DNA of 64,000 nucleotides, taken from contig JACAES010000075.1 in assembly GCA_013388735.1 (NCBI GenBank), positions 60,712 through 124,711 on the forward strand. The letters run 5' to 3'. The position numbers were made by a program, and so were the translations under genes. Each line of letters starts with the position of its first letter. The first letter of the stretch is position 1. Positions 26,283 through 35,706 of this stretch are shown piece by piece. Under the pieces are notes generated by a model. It did not search any database. It was given only the letters and a program-made list of their open reading frames with translations, and had not been told where the DNA came from. The DNA comes from Chloroflexota bacterium. GTDB taxonomy: Bacteria > Chloroflexota > Anaerolineae > Aggregatilineales > Phototrophicaceae.

Positions 26283-28055
26283 TTAAGCTCCTGAGTTGGA
26301 TTGGTTCAATTCGGCGGCACGCGCGCGCACCCAGTCGGGCGCGTCGGGCGCGTCAATAGCCTGCTGCCATGCTTCGACTGCTCGCTGGCGGCTGCCGAGC
26401 GCCAGGCGCAGCTCCCCCTCGATCAAATAGCTTTCGGCGGTAAATTCGCTGTCGGAGACAAGCCGCCGCATAGCGCCTTCCGCCAGCGCCGGCCTGTTCT
26501 GGGTGACAAGCAGCCGCACGGCCATCAGTTCCAGCAGGTTTGAGGGCTGCGCGTCGGTTTCGTTGTAAATGCGCCGGATTTCAACGATGTTGATGCGGCC
26601 CTGCTCAAGCGCGGCCTGGTACATATATTCTCCAACGAAGGCCCTGACCGCCGCGAATTGATCGCTGGACGCGGCCTGAGCAAGGGCGGCGTCATTCAGA
26701 ACGACAGCGGCGTTATCCAAATTCTGCTCGTCCGCCAGCGCGGCGGCTGTGAGCAGGTAGGTCACGCCGCTGTCGGCGTGGTCGTAGCCGGCCCGAATGG
26801 CGGCATAAGCGTCGGATAACTGGTTATTCTGCCACAGGGCGCGCGCCAGCGCCAGGTAAGCTGACGGGTCGTCCGGGCTGGCCTGTACGGCGGCGCGAGC
26901 GTCTTCGAGGGAAAGCTCCGGCACATTGTAGCGTTCAAGCGGCGGCGTTTCCAGTGCGGCCAGCGTCGGCAGGGGCGCGTCGTCGGTGGGGCGATGCGTT
27001 GTAACGACCAGCGCAAAAGCCGCGATCACGATGAACACGACCGCCGCGCCAACCAGCGGCAGCCATGAGCGTTTTTTACGCGCTGCGGGCTGCGCCCGTG
27101 CCGGTGCAGCTTTCGGCCTGGGGGCGTCTGTATCGGCGGGAATCGCAATGGTGCGAACGGGCGGTTTCGTCGAGCGTGGCACAGAGGCCGGTGGTTTGGG
27201 TTGTGTGGATTTCCCGGCTTTGAAGCCCGTCTGCCGAACAGCATCCTGAAAAGCAGCCATCAGTTCAGTGGCGGACGGGTAACGATCTGCCGGTTCCTTC
27301 GCCAGCGCCCTGAGTAAAACGGCTTCGACCTGCGGCGGCACGTCCGGGTTGATCTCGGTCGGCAGCGGCAGTGGGGTGTAAATGTGATCGTGAACGATGG
27401 CGTAAGGGGTGTTGCCGCTGAACGGCACGCGGCCAACCGCCACTTCATAGAGGATCACGCCCAGGGCGTAGATGTCGGTGCCAGGGCCGAGTTCGCTGTT
27501 ACCGCGCGCCTGCTCCGGCGAGATGTAATGCGGCGTGCCGATCAGCATATCCTGGCTGAGTGTAGACTGGCCGCTTTGAGCCAGTCGAGCGAGGCCGAAG
27601 TCAGTGAGGTAGGGGCGTTGGTCGGCATCCAGGATAATGTTAGAAGGTTTTACGTCGCGGTGCAGCACCCCGCGCCGGTGCGCGTAAGTGAGGCCGTCGG
27701 CGACCGCTGCCAGGATGCCGATGATCTGCTCAAACGAAAGATCGCCGGAAGCGATTTCCTGTTTCAGCGTCGGCCCCTCGATATATTTCATGACCAGATA
27801 AGGCTGTCCTTGGTGTTCGCTGTAGTCATAAACCGGCACGATATTGGGGTGTTCCAGGTTGGCGATAATCTGGGCTTCGCGCCGGAAGCGCGCCAGAAAG
27901 TCGGTATCTTCCAGCAGCGCCTGGTGCATTATTTTGATGGCTACATGGCGGTTAAGAAGCGGGTGGTGGGCTTTATAAACGGCGGCCATGCCCCCCTGTC
28001 CGATTGGTTCGATAATCCGGTACGAGCCGATATGTTCCCCTTCAGCCAGCGCCAT
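26283..28055 (-). CDS. Membrane Ser/Thr protein kinase (Hanks type) with extracytoplasmic TPR-like region
   Basis: A 590-residue receptor-like kinase. The catalytic domain (residues 12-275) is complete: Gly loop GQGGMAAVY, Lys41 in VAIKIM, HRDVKPSN (132-139), DFG at 152-154 and GTPHYISPEQARG activation segment. A Pro/Lys-rich juxtamembrane stretch (280-325) leads to one membrane helix (about 331-352) and an external Ala-rich helical region (about 375-590) with TPR-like repeats; no PASTA repeats. It sits between pgk and tpiA in one transcription direction, with its own promoter flanked by an 11-base inverted repeat. Confidence 0.95.
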   Translation of the reverse strand: MALAEGEHIGSYRIIEPIGQGGMAAVYKAHHPLLNRHVAIKIMHQALLEDTDFLARFRREAQIIANLEHPNIVPVYDYSEHQGQPYLVMKYIEGPTLKQEIASGDLSFEQIIGILAAVADGLTYAHRRGVLHRDVKPSNIILDADQRPYLTDFGLARLAQSGQSTLSQDMLIGTPHYISPEQARGNSELGPGTDIYALGVILYEVAVGRVPFSGNTPYAIVHDHIYTPLPLPTEINPDVPPQVEAVLLRALAKEPADRYPSATELMAAFQDAVRQTGFKAGKSTQPKPPASVPRSTKPPVRTIAIPADTDAPRPKAAPARAQPAARKKRSWLPLVGAAVVFIVIAAFALVVTTHRPTDDAPLPTLAALETPPLERYNVPELSLEDARAAVQASPDDPSAYLALARALWQNNQLSDAYAAIRAGYDHADSGVTYLLTAAALADEQNLDNAAVVLNDAALAQAASSDQFAAVRAFVGEYMYQAALEQGRINIVEIRRIYNETDAQPSNLLELMAVRLLVTQNRPALAEGAMRRLVSDSEFTAESYLIEGELRLALGSRQRAVEAWQQAIDAPDAPDWVRARAAELNQSNSGA

Positions 28056-28087
28056 TCAACACTTTGCTCCCTCTGATCGCGCGGAAC

Positions 28088-28129
28088 GTTTGCCTGTCCC
28101 GATTATAGTGCAACCAGAGACAGGCAAAC
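28088..28129. repeat. 11-bp inverted repeat around the kinase -10 box
   Basis: GTTTGCCTGTC (28088-28098) and its exact complement GACAGGCAAAC (28119-28129), separated by 20 bases that contain the -10 box. No T tract follows, so an operator is more likely than a terminator. Confidence 0.6.
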
Positions 28130-28131
28130 AA
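28102..28131 (-). promoter_or_regulatory. Promoter of the Ser/Thr kinase-tpiA unit
   Basis: Minus strand TTGTTT (28126-28131) and perfect TATAAT (28102-28107), 18-base spacer. The -35 overlaps one arm of the inverted repeat. Confidence 0.6.
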
Positions 28132-28146
28132 TCAAGACAGAAGGAC

Positions 28147-29334
28147 TTATTTATCCTTGAGGGCGACCACGCCGGGCAGAGCTTTGCCTTCCAGCATTTC
28201 CAGGCTGGCACCGCCGCCGGTGGAGATGTGCGTGATCTTATCGGCCAGGCCGGACTGTTCGACCGCCGCCGCCGAGTCGCCGCCGCCGATGATAGTTACT
28301 GCGCCGCTGCCGGTGATGTCCGCCAGCATCTTGGCGACAGCGTTGGTGCCTTTGGCGAAATTCGACATTTCAAAGACGCCCATCGGGCCGTTCCAGACCA
28401 CCGTTTTAGCGTCTTTCAGGGTTTCGGCGAACAGCTCAACCGTGCGCGGCCCGATGTCATAAACCGCCCAGCCGTCCGGTACGCCCTGTTCGATGGCGAT
28501 GATCTGGGTGTTGGCGTCGTTTTTAAATTCGTCGCCCAGAACGGCGTCAACGGGCAGCACCAGTTTGTCGCCGCCGGTTTGCAGCAGGCCGAGGGCGGTT
28601 TCCACGGCATCCGCTTCGACCAGCGAATTGCCCATCGCGTAACCCCTGGCCTTGAAGAAGGTGTTCGCCATGCCGCCGCCGATCAGGAGCTTGTCCACTT
28701 TGCCCAGCAGGGCCTCGATAACGGCGATTTTATCGGAGACTTTCGCGCCGCCCAGGATGGCGACGAAGGGGCGCTGCGGATTTTCCAGTGCAGTCGCCAG
28801 GTAATCCAGTTCTTTTTCCATCAGCAGGCCGGAGACAGCCGGCAAGTAACGCGCCACGCCTTCGGTTGAGGAGTGGGCGCGGTGCGCCGAACCGAAGGCG
28901 TCGTTGACGTACACATCGCCGAGTTTCGCCATCTGCTGCGCCAGGTCAAGATCGTTCTTCTCTTCGCTTTTGTAAAAGCGGGTGTTTTCCAGCAGCAGCA
29001 CGCCGCCTTCCGGCAGATTGGCGACGGCTTCTTCTGCCGCCGGCCCAACGCAGTCCTCGGCGAAAAACACGTCCACGCCGAGCAGCGCGGCCAGCACCGG
29101 GACGACCGGGCGCAGCGAAAACTTGGGTTCGGGGCCGGCCTTCGGACGCCCCAGGTGGGACATCAGCGCGACCGAACGGGGCTTCTGGTCAAGGATATAT
29201 TTGAGGGTGGGGACGGCGGCGCGCACGCGGGTATCGTCGGTGACGCTGCCGTTTTCGATAGGCACGTTGAAGTCCACGCGCACCAGCACGCGCTTGCCCT
29301 TCAGATCAATATCACGAACGGTCATCTTGTTCAT
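28147..29334 (-). CDS. pgk: Phosphoglycerate kinase
   Basis: A 395-residue PGK (1,3-bisphosphoglycerate + ADP to 3-phosphoglycerate + ATP). Seen: [71 protein letters not shown] and [10 protein letters not shown] (nucleotide site). Length is normal. GGAGG precedes the ATG. Follows gap in the same direction across an 88-base gap that holds a strong hairpin. Confidence 0.98.
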   Translation of the reverse strand: MNKMTVRDIDLKGKRVLVRVDFNVPIENGSVTDDTRVRAAVPTLKYILDQKPRSVALMSHLGRPKAGPEPKFSLRPVVPVLAALLGVDVFFAEDCVGPAAEEAVANLPEGGVLLLENTRFYKSEEKNDLDLAQQMAKLGDVYVNDAFGSAHRAHSSTEGVARYLPAVSGLLMEKELDYLATALENPQRPFVAILGGAKVSDKIAVIEALLGKVDKLLIGGGMANTFFKARGYAMGNSLVEADAVETALGLLQTGGDKLVLPVDAVLGDEFKNDANTQIIAIEQGVPDGWAVYDIGPRTVELFAETLKDAKTVVWNGPMGVFEMSNFAKGTNAVAKMLADITGSGAVTIIGGGDSAAAVEQSGLADKITHISTGGGASLEMLEGKALPGVVALKDK

Positions 29335-29356
29335 TTGTTATTTTCCTCCATGCAAG

Positions 29357-29392
29357 AACGAGGCGAGGAACGAATGCTCGCCTCGCCTCGTT
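29357..29392 (-). promoter_or_regulatory. Strong hairpin between gap and pgk
   Basis: A perfect 12-bp stem (AACGAGGCGAGG with CCTCGCCTCGTT) and 12-base loop, with no T run after it on the minus strand. It may be an attenuator, an mRNA processing or a stability element that sets gap against pgk expression. Confidence 0.6.
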
Positions 29393-29422
29393 AATCGCTA
29401 TCGCAACGGTTTGCAGCCCTTG

Positions 29423-30430
29423 TTAGAGTTTCTCGCCAACCATCTTGGTCAGGTCGGCGACACGAACCGAGTAGCCCCATTCGTTGTCGTACCAGGTGAT
29501 AACCTTGACCAGGTTGCCCATGACCATGCAGGAGCCGGCGTCAATGATGCTGGAGCGGCTGTCGCCCTTGAAGTCTACTGACACCAGCGGCTCGTGCGAT
29601 ACGCCCAGGATGCCTTTCATCGGGCCGTTAGCGGCGGCTTCGAACATGGCAATCAGTTCATCCTTGGTGGTTTCCTTCTCAACGGTCGCCACGAAGTCCA
29701 CCAGCGAGACGGTGGGAGTGGGGACGCGGACGGCGAAACCATCGAACTTGCCCTTCAGGTCGGGGATGACCAGCGACACGGCTTTGGCCGCGCCAGTGGT
29801 GGTCGGGATCATGCTGAGCGCCGCGGCGCGGGCGCGGCGCAGGTCTTTGTGCGGCAGGTCAAGGATGTTCTGGTCGTTGGTGTAGCTGTGGATGGTGGTC
29901 ATCATGCCCCGGACGATGTTGAAGCTGTCATGGACAACTTTGGCCGCCGGCGCAAGACAGTTGGTGGTACAGGATGCATTGGAGATGATGTGGTGACTAG
30001 CGGGATCATAAGCGTCACCGTTCACGCCCAGGCAGATGGTGATGTCTTCGTTCTTGGCGGGGGCGGAGATGATGACCTTCTTGGCGCCGGCGGTCAGGTG
30101 CTTGCCCGCCGAGTCGCGGTCGGTGAACTTGCCGGTGCTTTCGATCACGATGTCCACGCCCAGGTCTTTCCAGGGCAGGTTGGCCGGGTCTTTTTCGGCC
30201 AGCGCCTTGATTTCATCACCGTCCACAACCAGCGCGCCTTCCTTAACCTCGACCTGACCGGGATAACGGCCATAGTTGGAGTCGTAACGGAAGAGGTGCG
30301 CCATCGTCTTCAGGTCGCCCAGGTCGTTGAAGGCCACGATGTCAATGTCGTTGGGGTAGCTTTCCCGAATAGCGCGGACTACCTGCCGACCGATGCGTCC
30401 AAAACCATTGATACCTATGCGAATTGCCAT
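29423..30430 (-). CDS. gap: Glyceraldehyde-3-phosphate dehydrogenase (NAD type)
   Basis: A 335-residue GAPDH. Rossmann start [25 protein letters not shown] places an acidic residue for NAD rather than NADP; the catalytic Cys lies in [12 protein letters not shown] (about 153) and its His partner downstream. C-terminal [17 protein letters not shown] is canonical. First gene of the gap-pgk-kinase-tpiA run; AAGGAG precedes the ATG. Confidence 0.98.
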   Translation of the reverse strand: MAIRIGINGFGRIGRQVVRAIRESYPNDIDIVAFNDLGDLKTMAHLFRYDSNYGRYPGQVEVKEGALVVDGDEIKALAEKDPANLPWKDLGVDIVIESTGKFTDRDSAGKHLTAGAKKVIISAPAKNEDITICLGVNGDAYDPASHHIISNASCTTNCLAPAAKVVHDSFNIVRGMMTTIHSYTNDQNILDLPHKDLRRARAAALSMIPTTTGAAKAVSLVIPDLKGKFDGFAVRVPTPTVSLVDFVATVEKETTKDELIAMFEAAANGPMKGILGVSHEPLVSVDFKGDSRSSIIDAGSCMVMGNLVKVITWYDNEWGYSVRVADLTKMVGEKL

Positions 30431-30506
30431 GTTGTAACGCTCCTTGTATATTGTATGCCCCGGCTATTCTAACCGGTCTGGCATAAAAATGACGATGCTG
30501 ACTGGA

Positions 30507-31820
30507 TTAAACTTCTTCTTTGACGGGCAGTGCTGCAGTGCTGCCGAAGCGTTCCTGCTCATCAAGCTGCAAGATCGCTTTAACCAACTTTTGCGGATCG
30601 TGCCGCCAGGGACGTTCGGGATCGGTCAGGTCAGCATAACGCAGCTCGTATCGCTGCAAAATCTCATGGTGAGCAGGCGCGGGATGCACATAGTGTGTAT
30701 TTGCGCCGGCGTTCTCGGTTGGGTAGGCGTTGTTCGCCAGGATAACCTGGAACACACCGCGCCCAACGTGACGCTCGACGGCCAGCACATGATCTGCGAC
30801 GGTGAACCCGTCGGTTTCGCCGGGTTGGGTGGCGACGTTGCAGATGTAAATCCGGTAAGCGCCGGTAGCGCGTAATGCCTCAGCAATCCCGCGAACCAGG
30901 AGATTAGGCAGGATACTGGTGAACAGACTGCCCGGTCCGATGATAACCAGATCGGCTTCCAGGATGGCGCGCACGCTTTCCTCGTATGCCTGCACATCAG
31001 GCGGGTCAAGGTCAATCTGTTCAATCTGCCCACCCGTTTTGGTGATAACCGACTCGCCATGCACCGTGATTGCGCGGCTCGACCCCGGTATTCGGATCGA
31101 AGCGGACAGATTCACGTCTTCCAATGTAGCCGGCAGTACCCGTCCCTGGATATTCAGGACGCGCTCGGTTTCGATCAGGGCGGTTTCGATGCTGCCGGTA
31201 ACTGCCGCCAGGGCGCTGATGAACAGATTACCGAACGCATGGCCGCCGAGTTCGCCGCCGGTATCGAAACGATGCTGGAAAAGCTGCGTCATCAGGCTTT
31301 CGTCGTCGGCCAGCGCGGCGATATTGTTTCGCAGATCGCCAGGCGGCAGCACACCCAGCTCGCGGCGTAAACGGCCAGAACTGCCGCCATCATCGGCGAC
31401 GGTGACGACGGCGGTGATATTGCCGGTGTACTGTTTTAGCCCGCGCAGCACAGAGGGCAATCCCGTACCTCCGCCGATTACAACTGCTTTCAGGCCTTTA
31501 TGCCGCCGACTGTGGGCATAAACCACATCTATCACGCGCCCCTGCTGATGTCGGCGGTAAGGCGCAAGGATGCTGCGTGACAGGCGGACAACCGCCAGAA
31601 CCACGATGTCGAGGCCGAGCGCAACCGCCACGACAATCAGCAACCATTCAACGATGGCTGGAAGGCCGGTGATTGGATGGATGCCCAGCAGTACCAGGGT
31701 TGTGTAAGACAGTCCAGATGAAACCATCAGGATTCCCGCCAGCAGAAGCGCCAGCCAGCGTTTGACACCGATGCCAGGGGTGAGCAACTTTACGAGTGCC
31801 TGCGGCCTGAACATTACCAT
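30507..31820 (-). CDS. yvcK: YvcK/CofD-like protein with N-terminal membrane helices
   Basis: A 437-residue gluconeogenesis-factor (YvcK/GlmR, CofD superfamily) protein. The core (from about residue 112) is typical: VVIGGGTGLPSVLRGLKQ, VTVADDGGSSGRLRRELG, PPGDLRNNI, AFGNLFI, IIGPGSLFTSILPNLLV and NVATQPGETDGF. Two membrane helices (about 20-40 and 45-75) precede it, an extension absent from the short Firmicutes form. YvcK binds UDP-GlcNAc and affects carbon flow and cell-wall precursors in Bacillus. It lies beside, and in the same direction as, the glycolytic genes. Confidence 0.92.
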   Translation of the reverse strand: MVMFRPQALVKLLTPGIGVKRWLALLLAGILMVSSGLSYTTLVLLGIHPITGLPAIVEWLLIVVAVALGLDIVVLAVVRLSRSILAPYRRHQQGRVIDVVYAHSRRHKGLKAVVIGGGTGLPSVLRGLKQYTGNITAVVTVADDGGSSGRLRRELGVLPPGDLRNNIAALADDESLMTQLFQHRFDTGGELGGHAFGNLFISALAAVTGSIETALIETERVLNIQGRVLPATLEDVNLSASIRIPGSSRAITVHGESVITKTGGQIEQIDLDPPDVQAYEESVRAILEADLVIIGPGSLFTSILPNLLVRGIAEALRATGAYRIYICNVATQPGETDGFTVADHVLAVERHVGRGVFQVILANNAYPTENAGANTHYVHPAPAHHEILQRYELRYADLTDPERPWRHDPQKLVKAILQLDEQERFGSTAALPVKEEV

Positions 31821-31848
31821 TCAGCTAACCTGAACCAGTCTAGGGAAA

Positions 31849-31877
31849 AGATTAACACTCACCCCTCGCTATGTCAA
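31849..31877 (-). promoter_or_regulatory. Candidate yvcK promoter
   Basis: Minus strand perfect TTGACA (31872-31877) and TAATCT (31849-31854) with a 17-base spacer. The -10 is weak. Confidence 0.4.
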
Positions 31878-31901
31878 AGTCAAGGTTCACGCTTCGCCCG
31901 G

Positions 31902-32618
31902 TCAAATGTCATATTCTGATTTGCGGCGTCCGGCCAGGAGATAAACCAAGCCCGCGGCGACGAAAGTGAGGCAGCCGATGGCCAGTACGGCCTCGAACCA
32001 GAACTGCTCCGGGAACAGACGAATAAGCGTATCGGAATATTGAAAGCGCCAGGTGCCGCTTTCAAAAAAGAACTGGTGGAAAGCATTAAAGAAAACATTC
32101 CAGTTGAAGATGGCGACTATCACAATCGCAAAAATCGCGGCCAGCGTAAGCAGGCTGCCATGTAACAGGGCGCGGCGGAGCAGTGGGCGCGTTTGCTTCT
32201 TCCTGATTAACGCGACAATCATCACAGTGATGAGGATAGCCAGCACCAGTACGACGATGAAAGCCACCTGTGTCACCCATTTGACATCCTGCATATGGTG
32301 TAACTCGCGGGCGTTATACATGGATTGTCCATCGGCGAAGCGCATATTGCCCAGGTAGGAAATGTCTTCGGCGTTGAGCAGATACTCCAGCGCGCGCGGC
32401 GCGTAACGCAGGCGTTCCTGGGTAGTAAACCCATAAAAATCGGCGGGGAAACCGGGGCGATTATAAACCAATTGCAGAAACAGCGGCGTCATGACCAGGC
32501 GGACGCTGAACATGACCAGAAGAATAGGTGTTGCGAGTGTAATACACAATGCGACCAATCGAAGGGCAAGTGGTGGTTTATCCTGCCCCGGTGCTGATGG
32601 AGTGGGAAGGTTCGTCAT
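31902..32618 (-). CDS. DUF1461/TIGR01906-type integral membrane protein
   Basis: A 238-residue protein with four membrane helices. The family signature lies in the third quarter: FFNAFHQFFFESGTWRF followed by DTLIRLFPEQFW, and an earlier NMRF-x(3)-SMYN-x-RELHHMQDV stretch. Function of the family is unknown. GTGAGGG precedes the start. It is read with the spermidine-synthase-like gene ahead of it (6-base gap). Confidence 0.82.
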   Translation of the reverse strand: MTNLPTPSAPGQDKPPLALRLVALCITLATPILLVMFSVRLVMTPLFLQLVYNRPGFPADFYGFTTQERLRYAPRALEYLLNAEDISYLGNMRFADGQSMYNARELHHMQDVKWVTQVAFIVVLVLAILITVMIVALIRKKQTRPLLRRALLHGSLLTLAAIFAIVIVAIFNWNVFFNAFHQFFFESGTWRFQYSDTLIRLFPEQFWFEAVLAIGCLTFVAAGLVYLLAGRRKSEYDI

Positions 32619-32624
32619 AGGCCC

Positions 32625-34241
32625 TCACGGCTGTTGAACAGCTAGCTGGTCTGTTCCGCCGGAAAAAAGAAAGTTGAGAACCAGCGAGTCAACCAGCGTT
32701 TCCAGCGGGGCGCGGTCATCGGTGAAGATGAGGTCGGAATAGCGAACCGGCACCTGCTGCGTCACACCCCACGTCAGCGCGTCGCGCAAGAGCGGGTCGG
32801 CGTCGGCGGGCAGAGCGCTGAGGTTGCGCGCCAGATTTTCCGATGAGGCGGGCTGCGAAGTGGCGACCAGGATGGTATTAAAGGAATTAGGAACGTCCAT
32901 TGCGTAGACATCTGGAAACACCGCGCGCAGCGTGGTGGACAGCGCATCCACGAGGCGGCGGTCGGTATTCGTGCGCCCGACGTTGATCGCCACCACGCCG
33001 CTGTCGGTCAGGTGACGGCGCACTTCCTGGAAAAATTCCACCGTCGTCAGATGCCAGGGGATGTACGGCGGGCGGTAGGCGTCTACGGCAATCACCGTGT
33101 ACTGGCGGGTTAGCTGGTTGAGCATGTAACGACCATCCTGCGCGTAAATCGTCAGGTTGGGCATGGCCGAGGCGTTCATCTCAAAATAACGCGCGCCGGC
33201 TTCGATGATGCCGGGGTCTATCTCGATGCCATCAATCGGGATACGGCCGTAGACCGCCGTATATTGGCGCGCAATTGTGCCGGCAGCGAGGCCGATGATA
33301 CTGAGCGACTCGACATCGGCAGGCGCAAAAGGCGGATTGTTAAAGTATGGGGCGGTGAGGAAAAAACTCCAGGTGCGGTGATCGTCGGCGTAGGTATTGG
33401 GACTCCACTGGCTGTGGATACCCTGGCCTTCGTTGAGATAGAGGTAGCGGTTTCCGGCAGCATCTTCCTGAACCTGGATGTAGTTATAGGCGCTTTCGTC
33501 TTCGTAGAGCAGGGTCGCGCCGGGGTAGGGCGGGCGCAGCGGGCCAGCCGGCGCGAGGAGGGTCAGCAGGCTGATGAGGAGCGGCATCCACAGCGAGAAC
33601 AGCGCGGCGCGGCGCTGCAACCGCCAGAGGCCGATAAAACCGACGCTGTACAGAATCCCGCCGAATAAAAAGAACGTGCGCAGCGTTCCTAGTTCGGGGA
33701 TGATAAAAAGGGTCGGCAAAAACGTTCCGACCAGGCTGCCCAGAGTGCTGAGCGCATAGATGCGTCCGGCGGTTTTGCCGGTATCGTGTATACCGCTAAT
33801 GGCGAGCCGGATAGCGAAGGGAGAGACGCAGCCGAGCAGCGTGATGGGGATGGAGAACAGGATAAGAACCGAAACGAACGAACCCAGCGCCAGTGCCGCC
33901 TGAGCGCCGGCGAAGGCGGCGGCGGCTGTGGTCAGGATAGGGCGGGAAACCAGGGGGATGAGCGCGCTTAGAAACGCCGCCCATGTCAGGATACGGTAGA
34001 ATGTCGAACAGTGCGGCGAGCGATCTGCCCAGCGACCACCGAGAAAATACCCCACCGTGAGGTAAAGCAGAATCAGACCGATCACGTTGGCCCAGACAAT
34101 ATTGCTGGTACCGAAGATATTGCCCAGCAGGCGCGAAGCCGAAAGTTCGACGGCCAGCGTGGTCATGCCGCCGGCGAAGACCGAAAGGTAAAGATAGATG
34201 TTGTGGGGAGACTGCCGCTGATCTGCAGTTTTGATACCCAA
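32625..34241 (-). CDS. Membrane-fused spermidine-synthase-like protein
   Basis: A 538-residue protein. Residues about 15-225 form seven to eight membrane helices of the type found fused to spermidine synthases (AVELSASRLLGNIFGTSN, TVGYFLGGRWADR). Residues about 240-510 form a SpeE-like fold: Rossmann glycine loop SIIGLAAGTIAR, acidic IDGIEIDPGI, DGRYML and VIAVDAYRPPYIP. The SpeE active-site Asp is present in VDAY, but substrate gating residues differ, so the aminopropyl acceptor and even the reaction are uncertain. Start is TTG 34241, with AAGGA upstream; no in-frame ATG is close. Confidence 0.87.
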   Translation of the reverse strand: MGIKTADQRQSPHNIYLYLSVFAGGMTTLAVELSASRLLGNIFGTSNIVWANVIGLILLYLTVGYFLGGRWADRSPHCSTFYRILTWAAFLSALIPLVSRPILTTAAAAFAGAQAALALGSFVSVLILFSIPITLLGCVSPFAIRLAISGIHDTGKTAGRIYALSTLGSLVGTFLPTLFIIPELGTLRTFFLFGGILYSVGFIGLWRLQRRAALFSLWMPLLISLLTLLAPAGPLRPPYPGATLLYEDESAYNYIQVQEDAAGNRYLYLNEGQGIHSQWSPNTYADDHRTWSFFLTAPYFNNPPFAPADVESLSIIGLAAGTIARQYTAVYGRIPIDGIEIDPGIIEAGARYFEMNASAMPNLTIYAQDGRYMLNQLTRQYTVIAVDAYRPPYIPWHLTTVEFFQEVRRHLTDSGVVAINVGRTNTDRRLVDALSTTLRAVFPDVYAMDVPNSFNTILVATSQPASSENLARNLSALPADADPLLRDALTWGVTQQVPVRYSDLIFTDDRAPLETLVDSLVLNFLFSGGTDQLAVQQP

Positions 34242-34326
34242 GTAAGCATATCCTTACGGTTTTATGCACGTTTGATATATATTACAACAGGTCTATCCGA
34301 GGGGAAAGGGCATTCGATGGTCTTCG

Positions 34327-34344
34327 CAGGGCAATCGCTTCAAC
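34327..34344. repeat. Solo copy of the MITE end
   Basis: CAGGGCAATCGCTTCAAC, 18 of 18 identical to 22461-22478. No matching opposite end or flanking duplication is seen in the 204-base gap, so it is probably a remnant. The rest of the gap (34242-34445) shows no gene. Confidence 0.6.
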
Positions 34345-34445
34345 CTGTCTCTTCGGTTTTCCTCCACTGAATCGGGGCAAGTTCAGCCACGCGCGCCGGT
34401 TTAGAGCGGAGAGCGGAGCTGGCGCGGGCTATCAGTGGTGGCGTT

Positions 34446-35699
34446 TTAACCTGGGCGCTGCGCCAGCGCCATGCTGAGGTCGTCGCCTTTGTGGACGACT
34501 ATCGTCGGAATCCGGCCAAGCCGCAGCAGGGCGATGGTATCATCCGCCGGTTTGCCGCCGCCGAATGAATATGGATCAACCAGGATGCACATGGGGCGAA
34601 TCCCTCGCCGCGAGAGAATCTGAGCTTCGTTTATCCAATCCTGCTCCAATGAAGCGGTGACGATCACCAGCGTCGTGCCGCGCGTGAGGTAAGGCGTTTC
34701 CAGGGTGAGCATTTGCTGGAGCGAATAGCTGGAGAAACTGCGGGCGACGGCCAGCGTTTGCAGAATACGGGTAAGCTGGCGATTGCCGCGTTCCGGCTGG
34801 TGAACTTCGCGGTGGGGCGTATAACCGACGAACCCTAAGGACCGTTCCGACTCGATGAAATAATTTGCCAGCGAGGCCGCCACAACGACGCCGTATTCTT
34901 CGGTCGAGGGGGGGATCGCCTGGCTGGTGGGAATGACCGGCCCTGTGCGTCCGACGCGCTGAACGGTCGGTTCCTCGACCAGCGAAGTGGATGAAAAATC
35001 CACGAACAGCCAGATGTCTACCAGGGGGTCAATCTCAAATTCCTTGACCAGCAGCCGGTCTTTGCGGGCGGTACTCGGCCAGTGAATACGGTTGAAACTG
35101 TCGCCGGATACATAGTCGCGGACGCCGGCAGCGTTGGTGGTGATGTGGTGAGCGCGCTGGCGCTGTGCCGCGCCGCCGGAGATCAGTCCCATCGGCAGAT
35201 GTACCTGGTTGATCGGCACGGTGGCCGGGTAGACAATGACGCGGGAGGTCGCGTCCAGACGGCGCGGCGTCAGAAAAAAGCCGAAAGGGTCGCCGCTGAT
35301 GAGCGTGATCGGCCCAAGCTGAAATTCGCCGCGCGCCAGGCAGGGCGTTTCGACATACCAGCGGTAGTTCCTGCGTCCACCCAGAGCCGGCACGACGTGG
35401 CTGGCGCGATGACCCGGCAGGGTAGAGTGATCGCGCACTTCCAGCCACAGTTTGGGCAGGATGGCGCGGTTGCGGACGACGAAGGCTTCATCCAGGTTGC
35501 GTCCGACCTGGGCGCGGCGGGCGCGGGTTTTGCGGCTGATGCTGATCCAGCGCACCGAAATCCATGACCAGACGAAGGAAATCGCCAGCAGCCCACCCAG
35601 AAGGTAGGCGATATTAAAAAACAGAGAGCGTCCGGTGAAGAGGCCGGTGAGCAGACAGATAATTAGCAGCAGATAGATGGCGTTGCGACGGTTGGGCAT
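34446..35699 (-). CDS. DUF58 membrane protein (second MoxR partner)
   Basis: A 417-residue DUF58 protein with two adjacent N-terminal membrane helices (about 7-45), an external or cytoplasmic beta domain, and the signature GDSFNRIHWPSTARKDRLLVK (about 205-225; first 20 residues), followed by a VWA-like domain with LFVDFSSTS. The DxSxS element is partly altered. I start at ATG 35699 (MPNRRNAI), just before the first helix; a 54-base longer reading overlaps moxR. It is the usual companion of the MoxR gene directly upstream. Confidence 0.87.
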   Translation of the reverse strand: MPNRRNAIYLLLIICLLTGLFTGRSLFFNIAYLLGGLLAISFVWSWISVRWISISRKTRARRAQVGRNLDEAFVVRNRAILPKLWLEVRDHSTLPGHRASHVVPALGGRRNYRWYVETPCLARGEFQLGPITLISGDPFGFFLTPRRLDATSRVIVYPATVPINQVHLPMGLISGGAAQRQRAHHITTNAAGVRDYVSGDSFNRIHWPSTARKDRLLVKEFEIDPLVDIWLFVDFSSTSLVEEPTVQRVGRTGPVIPTSQAIPPSTEEYGVVVAASLANYFIESERSLGFVGYTPHREVHQPERGNRQLTRILQTLAVARSFSSYSLQQMLTLETPYLTRGTTLVIVTASLEQDWINEAQILSRRGIRPMCILVDPYSFGGGKPADDTIALLRLGRIPTIVVHKGDDLSMALAQRPG

Positions 35700-35706
35700 A
35701 ATGAAA

